From: Brumicola pallidula DSM 14239 = ACAM 615
GTDB taxonomy: Bacteria > Pseudomonadota > Gammaproteobacteria > Enterobacterales > Alteromonadaceae
Direction: 5' to 3'
Assembly: GCF_000428905.1 (NCBI RefSeq)
Contig: NZ_KE386814.1
Coordinates: 551,758-615,757 of the forward strand
DNA: 64,000 bases
Numbering within the stretch: the first letter of the stretch is position 1; every line of letters begins with the position of its first letter. The notes under the pieces are model-generated. The model worked only from the letters and a program-made list of their open reading frames with translations, ran no database searches and had not been told where the DNA came from. Positions 26,148 through 35,845 of this stretch are shown here, one piece after another. Both the position numbers and the translations under genes were made by a program.

Positions 26148-28760
26148 GTGATTAGATTAAGTTCCATGAAAAAAATATTTGCTGTTATTGCCATATCCGC
26201 TATTTCATTAGTGGTTAATGCGCAGTCGTTTATGCCCTCGCAGCAGCAAATTGAGCAATTTAAAAACTTGCCACGCGCGCAGCAAGAGCAACTTGCTAAG
26301 CAGATGGGCTTTGATGTTTCAATGCTAGATGGGGCTAACGATTCAAGCACTAATACTAACCAAGAGTCGCAAATAGACTTCGTCGAACGTGAGCTTGACA
26401 CTCAAGAAGTGGCTACAGAGCTTTCAAAACAGAGTGTTTTAGAGAAGTCGACAGCGAAATTAGCACCTTTTGGTTATGATATTTTTGAAAGCAGAGATGA
26501 ACCTACTCAACCCAGCGGAAACATTCCTGTACCCTCGAATTATGTTATCGGGCCTGGTGATTCTGTAAAGCTTCAATTATTCGGAAAAGAAACCGGTAGC
26601 TTTGAGTTAGAAGTAAATAACGAAGGCAACATTGATGTTCCAGAATTAGGGCCATTAAATGTGGTTGGAACCAGTTTTAGTGAACTTAAAGAATTAGTTA
26701 AACAAAAATATGAGCAGCAAAAAATAGGTGTCACGCCATATATTTCTATGGGACAACTTAGAACTATCCAAATTTTCTTGGTTGGTGAAGTATATCAACC
26801 AGGCCCTCTTGTAGTAACGGGATTATCAACGATTACTACAGCATTAATTAACAGTGGTGGTGTAAACGAGATCGGTTCGTTGCGTAATATTGAGTTAAAG
26901 CGAAATGGCAAAACTGTGTCTACTTTCGATTTATACAACTTGATAGTTTATGGCGACACTGCTGACGACATTCGATTAGAACAAGGTGATGTTCTGTTTG
27001 TGCCAACGGCTCAAAACATTGTGTCGGTTGACGGGCAAGTAAGACGCCCTGCTATTTATGAGATGACGGCAGACGAGACTGTTGCAGACCTATTTAAATT
27101 AGTTGGCGGTTTTTTACCGACTGCAGATAAAAACTCAATGCAGTTGGTTCGAGGCGGAAGCGCTGAAGGCTTGTCCATTATAAACTTAGCTGTAAACGAC
27201 GAATCCGCGATGAACAAAAAATTACAAAATGGTGATTTCATCAGGGTACCAAAAGCCAATCAAGAATTTAGTAATGCAATTGTAGTCAACGGCGCAATTA
27301 ATCTTCCAAATATCATCGCTGACAGCGCATTAACTTTAAAAGATCTCATAACCAAACGAACATTACTGAGTAATACAGATTTAGAGTATGCGCTGATCAC
27401 CCGAAAAGATCGGTTTGATACACAAACTACCATTATACAATTTAAGCCAATAGACGTGATAAACGGTAGCTTTAACTTAGCGTTGCAGGCATTCGATGAA
27501 CTGCTTATTTTCAATCGAGTTGGCCAAAACGTCGTTGCGGGCGTCGCTGGTGAGGTTGCTGATGGAAACTTAAAAGCGTCACAAGATGATCTTAAAAATA
27601 ACGATGCTGCTTATTTGCAGGGTGTCGAGGCTAAGCGCTTTACTACCGATGCGTTCGAAAAACCAACTACCACTGACTTTTCAAGAAAAGCGTTGTTGGC
27701 GCCTCTGATAGCACGTTTAAAAAGTGAAGCGACAAACAATGACGAAGTGCAACTCGTTGAAATTACAGGTCAAGTAAAATACCCCGGAAATTATCCGCTA
27801 CCACAGTTATCTAATATTCAAAGCATGCTTACTGCTGCTGGTGGTTTAACCGAGTCTGCACATTTGGAGTCGGCTGAAATTACCAGTGTGACCCTAGTTA
27901 ATGGTATTTCTCAAGTCAGCCATTCTGATATTAGTTTAATTAACGAGTTATTGAAACCTGCCTCACAGCAAGTTGCATTGAAGTCAAAGGACGTTGTTAA
28001 TATTGTGCGTATTCCACAATGGTATGAGAACAATGTAATAGAATTAAAAGGTGAAGTGGTATTTCCCGGACGATATCAAATTTCTGAAGGTGAAAGACTT
28101 TCAAGTATTATTAACCGAGCAGGCGGTTTGACGCAAAGCGCAACGGCCAAAGCAGCCGTCTTTACCCGGGAAGAATTGAAAAAGAAAGAAAAACAAAACA
28201 TTGATAAAGCTGTTAAGGGTTTACGTGAACAGTTGGCTAATAATAATTTGAGTAATAGCCAGTTTTCACGAACGATTGACTACCAAAATGCGACTAAAAT
28301 ACTAAATGATCTCAGCGATGTCGAGCCCTTAGGGCGCATGGTAATATCTTTAGAGGATATTATTACTGGTAATGGCCTTTCAGATATTATGGTAAAAAAT
28401 GGTGATTCACTAACCGTTCCGAATATTACACCTGCTGTTTCGGTTATAGGTGAAGTATTTGTTACCACTGCTTATATGTATCGCAAAGATTTAAGTGTTG
28501 ATGATTATATAAGTTTAGCTGGCGGCGTCAGAGAGTTTGGCGATGCATCCAAGGTTTATATCGTTAGGGCGAATGGGTCAGTAGCAATACCTGAAAATGA
28601 CTTTTGGTTTTCTGGTGACAGTCAAACCATGCTGGAACCTGGTGATACTATAGTTGTCCCGAGAGATGTTACGAACTATGACAATATTTCTTTGTGGCAG
28701 GGGATTACGCAGATTATTTATCAATCAGCGGTTGCTTTAGCTGCTATAGGTAGTTTGTAG
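26148..28760 (+). CDS. Multi-SLBB polysaccharide export protein (Wza-like, large form)
   Basis: An 870-residue exported protein. The GTG at 26148 has an AAAGG ribosome site; an ATG at 26166 would give the same signal peptide (KKIFAVIAISAISLVVNA). No lipobox Cys is seen. A coiled Gln-rich segment precedes the Poly_export domain (about residues 125-215, YVIGPGDSVKLQLFG...), followed by repeated SLBB domains (around 215-300, 300-390, 540-620, 630-700 and 750-840, each with a VPG or YPG-type turn). It is far longer than Wza (~380) and resembles the SLBB proteins of Vibrio and Alteromonas exopolysaccharide loci. It should form the periplasmic/outer-membrane export channel, paired with the Wzz-like gene that follows. 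Confidence 0.88.
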   Translation: MIRLSSMKKIFAVIAISAISLVVNAQSFMPSQQQIEQFKNLPRAQQEQLAKQMGFDVSMLDGANDSSTNTNQESQIDFVERELDTQEVATELSKQSVLEKSTAKLAPFGYDIFESRDEPTQPSGNIPVPSNYVIGPGDSVKLQLFGKETGSFELEVNNEGNIDVPELGPLNVVGTSFSELKELVKQKYEQQKIGVTPYISMGQLRTIQIFLVGEVYQPGPLVVTGLSTITTALINSGGVNEIGSLRNIELKRNGKTVSTFDLYNLIVYGDTADDIRLEQGDVLFVPTAQNIVSVDGQVRRPAIYEMTADETVADLFKLVGGFLPTADKNSMQLVRGGSAEGLSIINLAVNDESAMNKKLQNGDFIRVPKANQEFSNAIVVNGAINLPNIIADSALTLKDLITKRTLLSNTDLEYALITRKDRFDTQTTIIQFKPIDVINGSFNLALQAFDELLIFNRVGQNVVAGVAGEVADGNLKASQDDLKNNDAAYLQGVEAKRFTTDAFEKPTTTDFSRKALLAPLIARLKSEATNNDEVQLVEITGQVKYPGNYPLPQLSNIQSMLTAAGGLTESAHLESAEITSVTLVNGISQVSHSDISLINELLKPASQQVALKSKDVVNIVRIPQWYENNVIELKGEVVFPGRYQISEGERLSSIINRAGGLTQSATAKAAVFTREELKKKEKQNIDKAVKGLREQLANNNLSNSQFSRTIDYQNATKILNDLSDVEPLGRMVISLEDIITGNGLSDIMVKNGDSLTVPNITPAVSVIGEVFVTTAYMYRKDLSVDDYISLAGGVREFGDASKVYIVRANGSVAIPENDFWFSGDSQTMLEPGDTIVVPRDVTNYDNISLWQGITQIIYQSAVALAAIGSL

Positions 28761-28823
28761 CGATTTTTATTTTTACGCATCTTTGTGCAGTAAAATTAAC
28801 AATATATTATAATTAAGAGCAAA

Positions 28824-29819
28824 ATGAATATTGATGATCGTGTTAGTGAAATTGAGAAATATTTGAAATCAGATAATATTACGAAGCAATCGGAGTCGCT
28901 TCAGACTTCTTCGTCCTCTGATAATGAAGAAGTTAATTTAAGTGAATTATGGGTCGCAATTTGGGCCAGTAAATTTGTTGTAGTTTTGTTTACAATTGCC
29001 TTTACATCTCTGGTGACTATATATGCTATTACTCAACCTAATATTTATAGAGCATCTGCTGTAGTAATGCCATCTGGGGATTCAGGCTCAAGTGGTCTGA
29101 GAGGGTTGGCTGGGCAATTTGGCGGGATTGCAAGTCTTGCAGGCATAAATCTCGGAGGGGGGAGTATAGATAAAACGGGTATTGCTTTAGAGGTGTTGAA
29201 ATCTCGAGGTTTTATTGAAAGCTTTGTTAAAAAATACAATATTGATGCTGAACTTCTAGCAGTTGTGGCGTGGCATTCGGAAAACAACTCTTTGGAGTAC
29301 GATAAGAGTTTATTCGATGCTTCTAAGGATGAATGGTTGATAGACGATAACACCCAAAAATCACTTTCCCCTACAAATTGGGAAAGTTACAAAGAATTTA
29401 GTCGCATCTTGCAAGTTAGCCAAGATATTGAGACTGGTATGATCACGTTGTCCATTGAACACATTTCCCCTAACTATGCAAAAGAATGGTTAGAGCTTCT
29501 TATCTTAGAGATAAATTTGACTATAAGCGAAAATGATAAAAGAGAGGCAAAGAGCAGTATTGAATATTTGACTTCTAAGCTTGAAACAACTCAACTTTCC
29601 GATATGAAAAGCGTGTTCTATCAGTTAATTGAAGAACAAACTAAGACCATGATGTTAACGGAAGTCAACGACGAATACGTTTTTAAAACTATCGACCCGC
29701 CAAATGTTCCAGACGAAAAAGCAAAGCCAGGAAGAGCTATGATGATCGTTTCTGGGGCTATTATAGGGTTTGGATTTGGCGTTGTTGTTGTTTTGATTCG
29801 ATATTTGAAACGGAAGTAG
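28824..29819 (+). CDS. Wzz-type chain-length determinant / polysaccharide co-polymerase
   Basis: A 331-residue PCP protein with a cytoplasmic N-terminus, a first membrane helix (about 50-70), a large periplasmic domain including the Gly-rich LGGGS and RGLAGQFGGIASLAGI region, and a second helix (about 303-325) preceded by the Pro-rich PPNVPDEKAKPGR motif that marks this family. It sets polymer length in Wzy-dependent synthesis. There is no fused or neighbouring BY-kinase domain, so this is a PCP-1-like co-polymerase. It follows the SLBB gene by 63 bp. Confidence 0.9.
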   Translation: MNIDDRVSEIEKYLKSDNITKQSESLQTSSSSDNEEVNLSELWVAIWASKFVVVLFTIAFTSLVTIYAITQPNIYRASAVVMPSGDSGSSGLRGLAGQFGGIASLAGINLGGGSIDKTGIALEVLKSRGFIESFVKKYNIDAELLAVVAWHSENNSLEYDKSLFDASKDEWLIDDNTQKSLSPTNWESYKEFSRILQVSQDIETGMITLSIEHISPNYAKEWLELLILEINLTISENDKREAKSSIEYLTSKLETTQLSDMKSVFYQLIEEQTKTMMLTEVNDEYVFKTIDPPNVPDEKAKPGRAMMIVSGAIIGFGFGVVVVLIRYLKRK

Positions 29820-30022
29820 CTCGAGATATTGCTTCGAAGATAAGTTAGGTTACAGCTGCCTGCATATTTAGGTCTATATGATCATGGTGTTAAGGCGTAA
29901 TGAACCAAAAAATGGTCTTTTAAATACTTTAGTACTGGGCATTATTTAAGGCTGAAGTATTCAACATTAAAAAAACCAATTACCTGAGCAATACAAGTTA
30001 ATTTAGAAAGGATATACCACTA

Positions 30023-31105
30023 GTGAAAATATTAGTAACAGGAGGGGCTGGGTTTATAGGCTCAGCTGTTGTGCGTCACATAATTGAAAATACCGATGAT
30101 TCGGTTGTAAACATTGATAAATTAACTTACGCAGGCAATTTGGAATCATTAGCTTCTGTATCGGACAGTAAACGCTACGCTTTTGAGCATGTCGATATAT
30201 GCGATAGTGCTGAGCTTTCTGAGGTTTTAGCTCGGCATAAACCAGAATCAGTTATGCATCTAGCTGCAGAGAGTCATGTTGACCGCTCAATATCAGGTCC
30301 TTCAGAATTCATTAAAACAAATATTTTAGGTACATTTACTTTATTAGAGGCTACACGTGAATATTGGGAGCAACTTAGCGAGATACCGCGTTCAAAGTTT
30401 CGTTTCCATCATATCTCTACAGATGAAGTATATGGCGACCTAGCTGGCACAGATGCGCTATTTACAGAAACTACTGCTTACTCCCCTAGCTCGCCTTATT
30501 CGGCGTCGAAAGCGTCGAGCGATCATTTAGTGAGAGCTTGGTTTCGGACTTATGGATTTCCAACTATAATTACTAATTGTTCGAATAATTATGGTCCATA
30601 TCACTTTCCTGAAAAATTAATTCCATTGACTATATTAAATGCATTGGATGGAATAAGCCTTCCTGTTTATGGCGACGGGCAACAAGTAAGAGATTGGTTA
30701 TTTGTTGAGGACCATGCGCGAGCTTTGTATATGGTTTTAAAGACTGCTAATGTAGGTCAAACATATAATATTGGTGGATATAATGAGAAAACCAATTTGC
30801 AAGTAATCGAGTCTATTTGTTCACTATTAGAAGAGTTTGTCCCAGCCAGCCCTTACTCTAAATCAGGTCGCAATATTAAAGGTTTTTTAGGGCTTGTGAA
30901 CTTCGTTGAGGACAGACCAGGGCATGACCTAAGGTACGCTATAAATGCGAATAAGATCTGGAGAGATCTCGGTTGGAAACCTGAAGAGACATTTGATACG
31001 GGTTTAAGGAAAACTATTCAATGGTATTTAGAGAACTTAGATTGGTGTAGACACATTCTTGATGGTTCCTATTTAGGTCGTCACAAAGATGAATCGAGGT
31101 CATAA
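30023..31105 (+). CDS. rmlB: dTDP-glucose 4,6-dehydratase
   Basis: A 360-residue SDR enzyme making dTDP-4-keto-6-deoxyglucose. It has the NAD motif [13 protein letters not shown], the substrate block [12 protein letters not shown], the catalytic TDEVYGDL segment, [15 protein letters not shown] (YxxxK) and [18 protein letters not shown]. Start is GTG, with AAAGGATA upstream. It is the E. coli RffG/RfbB type. The stop overlaps rmlA by one base, opening a tightly coupled dTDP-sugar operon. Confidence 0.97.
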   Translation: MKILVTGGAGFIGSAVVRHIIENTDDSVVNIDKLTYAGNLESLASVSDSKRYAFEHVDICDSAELSEVLARHKPESVMHLAAESHVDRSISGPSEFIKTNILGTFTLLEATREYWEQLSEIPRSKFRFHHISTDEVYGDLAGTDALFTETTAYSPSSPYSASKASSDHLVRAWFRTYGFPTIITNCSNNYGPYHFPEKLIPLTILNALDGISLPVYGDGQQVRDWLFVEDHARALYMVLKTANVGQTYNIGGYNEKTNLQVIESICSLLEEFVPASPYSKSGRNIKGFLGLVNFVEDRPGHDLRYAINANKIWRDLGWKPEETFDTGLRKTIQWYLENLDWCRHILDGSYLGRHKDESRS

Positions 31106-31968
31106 TGAAAGGAATTATATTGGCAGGTGGCTCAGGTACAAGGCTATATCCCATAACAAAAGGAGTGTCTAAACAGTTACTTCCTGTTTATGATAAGCCA
31201 ATGATATATTATCCATTATCCGTTTTAATGTTGGCAGGCATTAAAGAAGTGTTAATTATCTCTACTTCAGAAGATTTGAGTGGTTACGAACGTTTATTGG
31301 GGACGGGCGAGCAATTCGGTATATCAATCGAATATGCGGAACAGCCTAATCCGGACGGGCTAGCACAAGCTTTTATAATTGGTGAGGAGTTTATCGGTGC
31401 CGATAGTGTCTGTTTAGTCCTAGGCGATAATATATTTTATGGTCAAGGTTTTAGTCCTAAGTTGATAAATGCTACAAAAAAGAATTCCGGCGCCACAGTC
31501 TTCGGATATGAAGTAAAGGACCCGGAGCGCTTCGGTGTTGTTGAATTCAATAGTAGCATGCAGGCTATTTCAATTGAGGAAAAACCAATCGCTCCTAAAT
31601 CTAAGTTCGCTGTTACAGGGCTTTATTTTTATGATAATAGTGTTATTGAAATTGCTAAGGCTATTAAACCCTCTGCTAGGGGGGAGTTAGAAATAACTTC
31701 TATAAACAATGTATATCTTCAATCTGGCAGTTTAAGTGTTGAGTTACTTGGAAGAGGCTTTGCTTGGCTTGACACTGGAACACACGATTCTTTGCTTGAA
31801 GCTTCATCATTCGTTCAGACAATAGAGCATAGGCAAGGTTACAAGATAGCGTGTTTAGAAGAAATTGCTTATAACCAAAAGTGGATAACTAAAGAGCAAG
31901 TAATTGTGCTAGCTAAACCATTAATGAAAAGTGAATACGGTAAGTACCTTTTAGAGATTTGTAATTAA
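31105..31968 (+). CDS. rmlA: Glucose-1-phosphate thymidylyltransferase
   Basis: A 287-residue nucleotidyltransferase forming dTDP-glucose. It carries the pyrophosphorylase motif [39 protein letters not shown], the metal/sugar block [13 protein letters not shown] and [19 protein letters not shown]. Full length for the RmlA/RffH family. With rmlB it supplies dTDP-4-keto-6-deoxyglucose. rmlC and rmlD are absent, so rhamnose is not the product. Confidence 0.97.
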   Translation: MKGIILAGGSGTRLYPITKGVSKQLLPVYDKPMIYYPLSVLMLAGIKEVLIISTSEDLSGYERLLGTGEQFGISIEYAEQPNPDGLAQAFIIGEEFIGADSVCLVLGDNIFYGQGFSPKLINATKKNSGATVFGYEVKDPERFGVVEFNSSMQAISIEEKPIAPKSKFAVTGLYFYDNSVIEIAKAIKPSARGELEITSINNVYLQSGSLSVELLGRGFAWLDTGTHDSLLEASSFVQTIEHRQGYKIACLEEIAYNQKWITKEQVIVLAKPLMKSEYGKYLLEICN

Positions 31969-32891
31969 TGAGAATTATATTGTTGGCTGCCGCCGAGCGG
32001 GGCATTAGATGCTTTGAAAAAATAGCTAGCTTAATTAATTCAGAAGATGAGTTAACAGTTTTTACTTTTCCAGAAACTAGTTGGGAGCCGCCTTTTTCTG
32101 AAAGATTGGAAACCAAAGCGAAAGAATTAGGTGCAAATTTTTTTAAATCTTCCAAAGTACATAATGACGAATACAAATTTTTATGGGACTCCTGTCCCGA
32201 TTTAATACTAGTCATTGGCTGGAGGTATCTTATTCCTGAATCTGTTTATAATTCTGCAACTATTGGATGTTTCGTGTTTCACGATTCTTTATTACCAAAA
32301 TACCGTGGATTTGGTCCTTCTGTATGGGCATTGAAGAATGGTGAACAACAGACCGGCGCAACTCTTTTTAAAATTGCAAGCGAAATGGATGCAGGGCCTG
32401 TACTAGCCCAACAGAAGATCGCGATAGAAGCGGATGATTATATTTATGATGTTGTTAATAAAGTAACATCATCATACTTAGATATTCTAGAGTCGATTTT
32501 CCCTAAATTTCAAAATAACACTTTTAATCTTGAAGAACAGGACCATAGCCAAGCTACTTATACATGTAAATCGATGCCAGCAGACTTCAAGATAAACTGG
32601 CATGAGCCAGCTGAGAAAATTAGAAATTTGATTAGGGCATATTCTCCTCCTTATTCAGGAAGCTATTGCGACTTACAGGGAGAGAAGTTAATTATTCTAA
32701 GTGCTGACATTGACTACTCGAAAAAATATGTTGGTATTGTACCAGGAAGAATTATTAAGATTGAGGAAGGGGCAGGAGTTTATGTTGGAACCGGCGATTA
32801 CCCTTTAATAATTAAAAACGTATTAACATCAAATTCATCAATTCAGAATGCGACGAATATCATTAATAAAATAAGCTTGACATTGAGATAA
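31968..32891 (+). CDS. Formyltransferase family enzyme, probable dTDP-aminosugar N-formyltransferase
   Basis: A 307-residue protein with the Formyl_trans_N fold, using N10-formyl-tetrahydrofolate as donor. The core is FHDSLLPKYRGFGPSVWALK and MDAGPVLAQQKIAI (catalytic Asp141), followed by a C-terminal OB-like domain. It sits between rmlA and the sugar aminotransferase, so a sugar amine, not Met-tRNA, is the likely acceptor. The usual catalytic NxH is Val103-Phe104-His105 here: the Asn is missing, a feature I recall in a group of polysaccharide-locus homologues with the FHDSLLP motif. Its start overlaps the rmlA stop. Confidence 0.82.
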   Translation: MRIILLAAAERGIRCFEKIASLINSEDELTVFTFPETSWEPPFSERLETKAKELGANFFKSSKVHNDEYKFLWDSCPDLILVIGWRYLIPESVYNSATIGCFVFHDSLLPKYRGFGPSVWALKNGEQQTGATLFKIASEMDAGPVLAQQKIAIEADDYIYDVVNKVTSSYLDILESIFPKFQNNTFNLEEQDHSQATYTCKSMPADFKINWHEPAEKIRNLIRAYSPPYSGSYCDLQGEKLIILSADIDYSKKYVGIVPGRIIKIEEGAGVYVGTGDYPLIIKNVLTSNSSIQNATNIINKISLTLR

Positions 32892-32895
32892 CCAG

Positions 32896-34035
32896 ATGAA
32901 ACCTATAAAATTTAATGAACCATTCATGACCGGGCAAGAACTCAAATATATACAAGATGTTTTTGAACAAAAACATTTCTATGGAAATGGCAAATATACT
33001 AAATTGTGTGCTGATTTTATTAAGACTAGGCTAGCAGTTAAAAATGTTTTAATAACTGATAGTTGCACATCAGCATTAGAAATTGTAGCTTTGTTATTAA
33101 GAAATAAAGATGTAAATCAAGAGGTAATATTGCCGTCTTATACATTTTCGTCTACTGCGTCTGCGTTTGCAAGAGCTGGATTTAAACTTGTTTTTGCTGA
33201 AGTTGATGATAAAACAATGATGCTTGACGTTAATGACGTAAAAAAGAAGATTACAGGAAACACAACTGCAATTGTTGTTGTCCATTATGGAGGACACTGT
33301 GCAGATATTAAGGCATTTAAAAATATTTGTGACGATAACGATATCAAACTCGTAGAAGATGCTGCGCAAGCATTCGATTGTTTTCTAGATGATACAGCAA
33401 TTGGTACTTTTGGTGATTTTGGTTGTTTTTCCTTTCACGAGACTAAAAATCTTCATGCTGGTTTGTCAGGGGCGCTAGTCGTAAAAGACGATACCATCAT
33501 AAATAGGGCCACTCATATATGGGAGCGAGGTACAAATAGGCAAGAAGTACTAAAAGGATTAGCCAATAAATACTCTTGGGTAGAGATAGGGGGTAGTTTT
33601 TACCCAACGGAACTTCAAACAGCTTTCTTGTACGCTCAGTTAACTCACATTGAACATAATAGAGTCAAAAGACAGGAGATACATAATGAGTACTTTGCCA
33701 ATTTGAGCATTCTCCGTAGCGACGATCTACTCAGTTTTCCCGACTTTCCAGTTGGGTTTAAGTCAAATTATCATGCTTTCTATGTCTTATTTAACACTGA
33801 GGAGGAATGTGATGTGGTCAGAGAGTACTTAAATGAAAAATTTATAGCAGCCTATATTGGTTACGTGCCTTTGCATTCATCCCCCGTAGGAAAGTCTATG
33901 GGATATTTAGAGGATTCTCTTCCAATAACTGAACAGATGTCAAAACGAGTGCTTAGGCTCCCACTTCATAATAATATGGAAATAAGCGATGTAAAAAGAG
34001 TTTCTGAAATCGTCGGAGAGTCCATTAATGCTTAA
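32896..34035 (+). CDS. dTDP-4-keto-6-deoxyhexose 4-aminotransferase (WecE/RffA-like)
   Basis: A 379-residue PLP enzyme of the DegT/DnrJ/EryC1/StrS family. The order of motifs follows E. coli WecE closely: FNEPFMTGQELKYI, ITDSCTSALEIVALLL, VILPSYTFSSTASAF, EDAAQAF and the PLP lysine in CFSFHETKN (Lys184). WecE transfers an amino group from glutamate to C4 of dTDP-4-keto-6-deoxyglucose, giving dTDP-Fuc4N. With a 2,3-dehydratase and reductase next to it, its real substrate may be the 2-deoxy derivative. No WecD-type acetyltransferase is present; the formyltransferase just upstream would cap the amine. Overlaps the next gene by 8 bp. Confidence 0.9.
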   Translation: MKPIKFNEPFMTGQELKYIQDVFEQKHFYGNGKYTKLCADFIKTRLAVKNVLITDSCTSALEIVALLLRNKDVNQEVILPSYTFSSTASAFARAGFKLVFAEVDDKTMMLDVNDVKKKITGNTTAIVVVHYGGHCADIKAFKNICDDNDIKLVEDAAQAFDCFLDDTAIGTFGDFGCFSFHETKNLHAGLSGALVVKDDTIINRATHIWERGTNRQEVLKGLANKYSWVEIGGSFYPTELQTAFLYAQLTHIEHNRVKRQEIHNEYFANLSILRSDDLLSFPDFPVGFKSNYHAFYVLFNTEEECDVVREYLNEKFIAAYIGYVPLHSSPVGKSMGYLEDSLPITEQMSKRVLRLPLHNNMEISDVKRVSEIVGESINA

Positions 34036-34798
34036 AGATGACTTTCAAACAGTACTTGCAAGCTATAGAAAGTTTTTGGGGAATATCGGAGATAAATTAA
34101 GCCCCTTGCGATTAGAGTCACACGTAGAATCTTTAAAAGATTGGAGTCAAACCGGAGACTTGTCAGCTGTCAGGATGTGGTTCGAGGAACAGCAATCTAA
34201 ATGCACTATGACTATAACTGACATAAGGTTGGAAGACTGCAATGGATGGACTATTGACCCTGATACTGGATGGTTTAAGCATAGTTCCGGAGAGTTTTTT
34301 TATGTTCAAGGAATAAGAGTTGGAGTAAGCTCAAGCAGAGAGGTAGAAAATGGTTGGGATCAACCAATCATCACCCAAGCTGGATATAACGGTGGTTTAT
34401 TGGGCATAATTCGAAAAAATATTGATGATGTTCCTCATTATTTGATTCAAGCGAAAGCTGAACCAGGAAATCCGGATAAGGTGCAAATCAGCCCATGTCT
34501 TCAAGCTACCTTTAGCAATTTAAAACAAGCTCACGGAGGTCGGAAACCTAAATTAAGTGAGTTTTTCGAGTCTCCAGCTGCCAATGGTGCGAATATTCTG
34601 TTTGATCAATGGATGTCAGAAGATGGAGGAAGACTGCACTTAAAAAGAAATAAAGGAATGCTTGCTCAAATAGCAGATGTTAAGGAACTGGATCTTGATG
34701 AGAGTTTTCGATGGATTAGTTTGTTCCAAATAAAACAACTTATTAGTGAAAACTCTTGGATAAACCCACATGTTAGGGGAATAATTTCTCACCTATGA
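34028..34798 (+). CDS. NDP-hexose 2,3-dehydratase, single-domain form
   Basis: A 256-residue protein of the family of EvaA, TylX3 and SpnO, which turn dTDP-4-keto-6-deoxyglucose into a 3,4-diketo-2,6-dideoxy sugar. Visible family blocks are WFEEQ, GWTIDPDTGWFKHSSGEFF, GWDQPIITQAGYNGGLLGII, LIQAKAEPGNPDKVQISPC and LQATFSNLKQAHGG. Antibiotic-pathway members are about 450-490 residues with two copies of the domain; this one has a single copy plus a short helix-rich end (RWISLFQIKQLI). It lies between the aminotransferase and a Gfo/Idh reductase with overlaps at both ends. Confidence 0.85.
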   Translation: MLKDDFQTVLASYRKFLGNIGDKLSPLRLESHVESLKDWSQTGDLSAVRMWFEEQQSKCTMTITDIRLEDCNGWTIDPDTGWFKHSSGEFFYVQGIRVGVSSSREVENGWDQPIITQAGYNGGLLGIIRKNIDDVPHYLIQAKAEPGNPDKVQISPCLQATFSNLKQAHGGRKPKLSEFFESPAANGANILFDQWMSEDGGRLHLKRNKGMLAQIADVKELDLDESFRWISLFQIKQLISENSWINPHVRGIISHL

Positions 34799-35769
34799 GT
34801 AGAATCAAAATTCGCATAGCATGTTGTTCAATTGGGAAGCATGCGATCAAAAATATACTACCCGCAATTTCGATTTGTGAAGATATGCATCTTGTTGGAA
34901 TTTACACAAGAAACCAAGTAATTTTAGATGAACAAACTAAACTATATGGTTGTAAGACATTTCTGAGTTTTGAGAGCTTGTTACAACAATCTGATATAGA
35001 TATTGTATATCTATCGAGTCCTACTGGGTTGCATGAAGAACAAATTAGGCTTTGTATTGAATATGGAAAGTCAGTGCTGGTAGAAAAAACTGCTTTGCCA
35101 TCTTTTCCAATAGCAGCCGAATTGGTGAAGTTAGCTTTAGAAAAGCAATTGTTTGTAATGGAAGCATTTATGTATCGCTTCCATAAGCAATACGCTGCCT
35201 TAAAAAACCTAATTGATAGCAATAAATATGGGCAGCCGCTGAGAATAGAATGCGAATTTGGTTTCCCTCACCTTCCTCAAAATGATATTCGGTATAAAAA
35301 AAGCCTTTGCGGTGGTGCCACTTTTGATGCAGGCGCTTATACAATATCAGCAGCACGGAATTTGCTGGGCGCTGATGCATCCTTTCAGTGGTCTATTTTA
35401 AAAAAAGATAAACAATTTGAAGTCGATATTGGCGGTATGGCAATTCTTAGTAATGCTAAAACTGAAGCAGTCTGCAGTTGGCACTTTGGTGGTAGCTACA
35501 TAAATAAAATCAGTATATGGTGTGAAGAAGCCCATATAATCTGTGACAGAGCATTTTCAAAGGCCCCTGAATTTGAAAGTCAAATATTGGTTGAGAATAA
35601 TGGTCAAGTTATAGAAACAATTTTAGTTGGAAAAGCGAACCACTTTGTAAATATGTTCTCGTTTATCGCGAGTAGATATTTTCACGGTTCCCTCAACAGT
35701 GAATCAAATGAATTAGTTCTGCAATCTGCAATGCTAGAGTCCGTGCTAAGAAATGGAGCGGAAAAATGA
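34795..35769 (+). CDS. Gfo/Idh/MocA oxidoreductase, probable NDP-sugar 3-ketoreductase
   Basis: A 324-residue NAD(P)-dependent oxidoreductase: N-terminal Rossmann domain (CCSIGKHAIKNILPAI, VYLSSPTGLHEEQI), the EKTALPSF segment at the usual EKP position, and a C-terminal domain with GGATFDAGAYTISAAR. The EKP proline is replaced (EKT). In 2-deoxysugar pathways (e.g. SpnN) a Gfo/Idh enzyme reduces the unstable C3 ketone made by the 2,3-dehydratase. The 4-bp overlap with the dehydratase gene supports that role here; it is inferred from context. Confidence 0.8.
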   Translation: MSRIKIRIACCSIGKHAIKNILPAISICEDMHLVGIYTRNQVILDEQTKLYGCKTFLSFESLLQQSDIDIVYLSSPTGLHEEQIRLCIEYGKSVLVEKTALPSFPIAAELVKLALEKQLFVMEAFMYRFHKQYAALKNLIDSNKYGQPLRIECEFGFPHLPQNDIRYKKSLCGGATFDAGAYTISAARNLLGADASFQWSILKKDKQFEVDIGGMAILSNAKTEAVCSWHFGGSYINKISIWCEEAHIICDRAFSKAPEFESQILVENNGQVIETILVGKANHFVNMFSFIASRYFHGSLNSESNELVLQSAMLESVLRNGAEK

Positions 35770-35845
35770 AGGTCGGGTCGACCATCATTTTGAATAATAT
35801 CAACTTTACTTACAGCTTAGTTATAATATTAAGGAAGTTAGCTTT

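Noticed and set aside
30023-31968. Rhamnose biosynthesis
   Set aside because: rmlB and rmlA are present, but rmlC and rmlD are not. Neighbouring genes point to an amino-deoxysugar instead.
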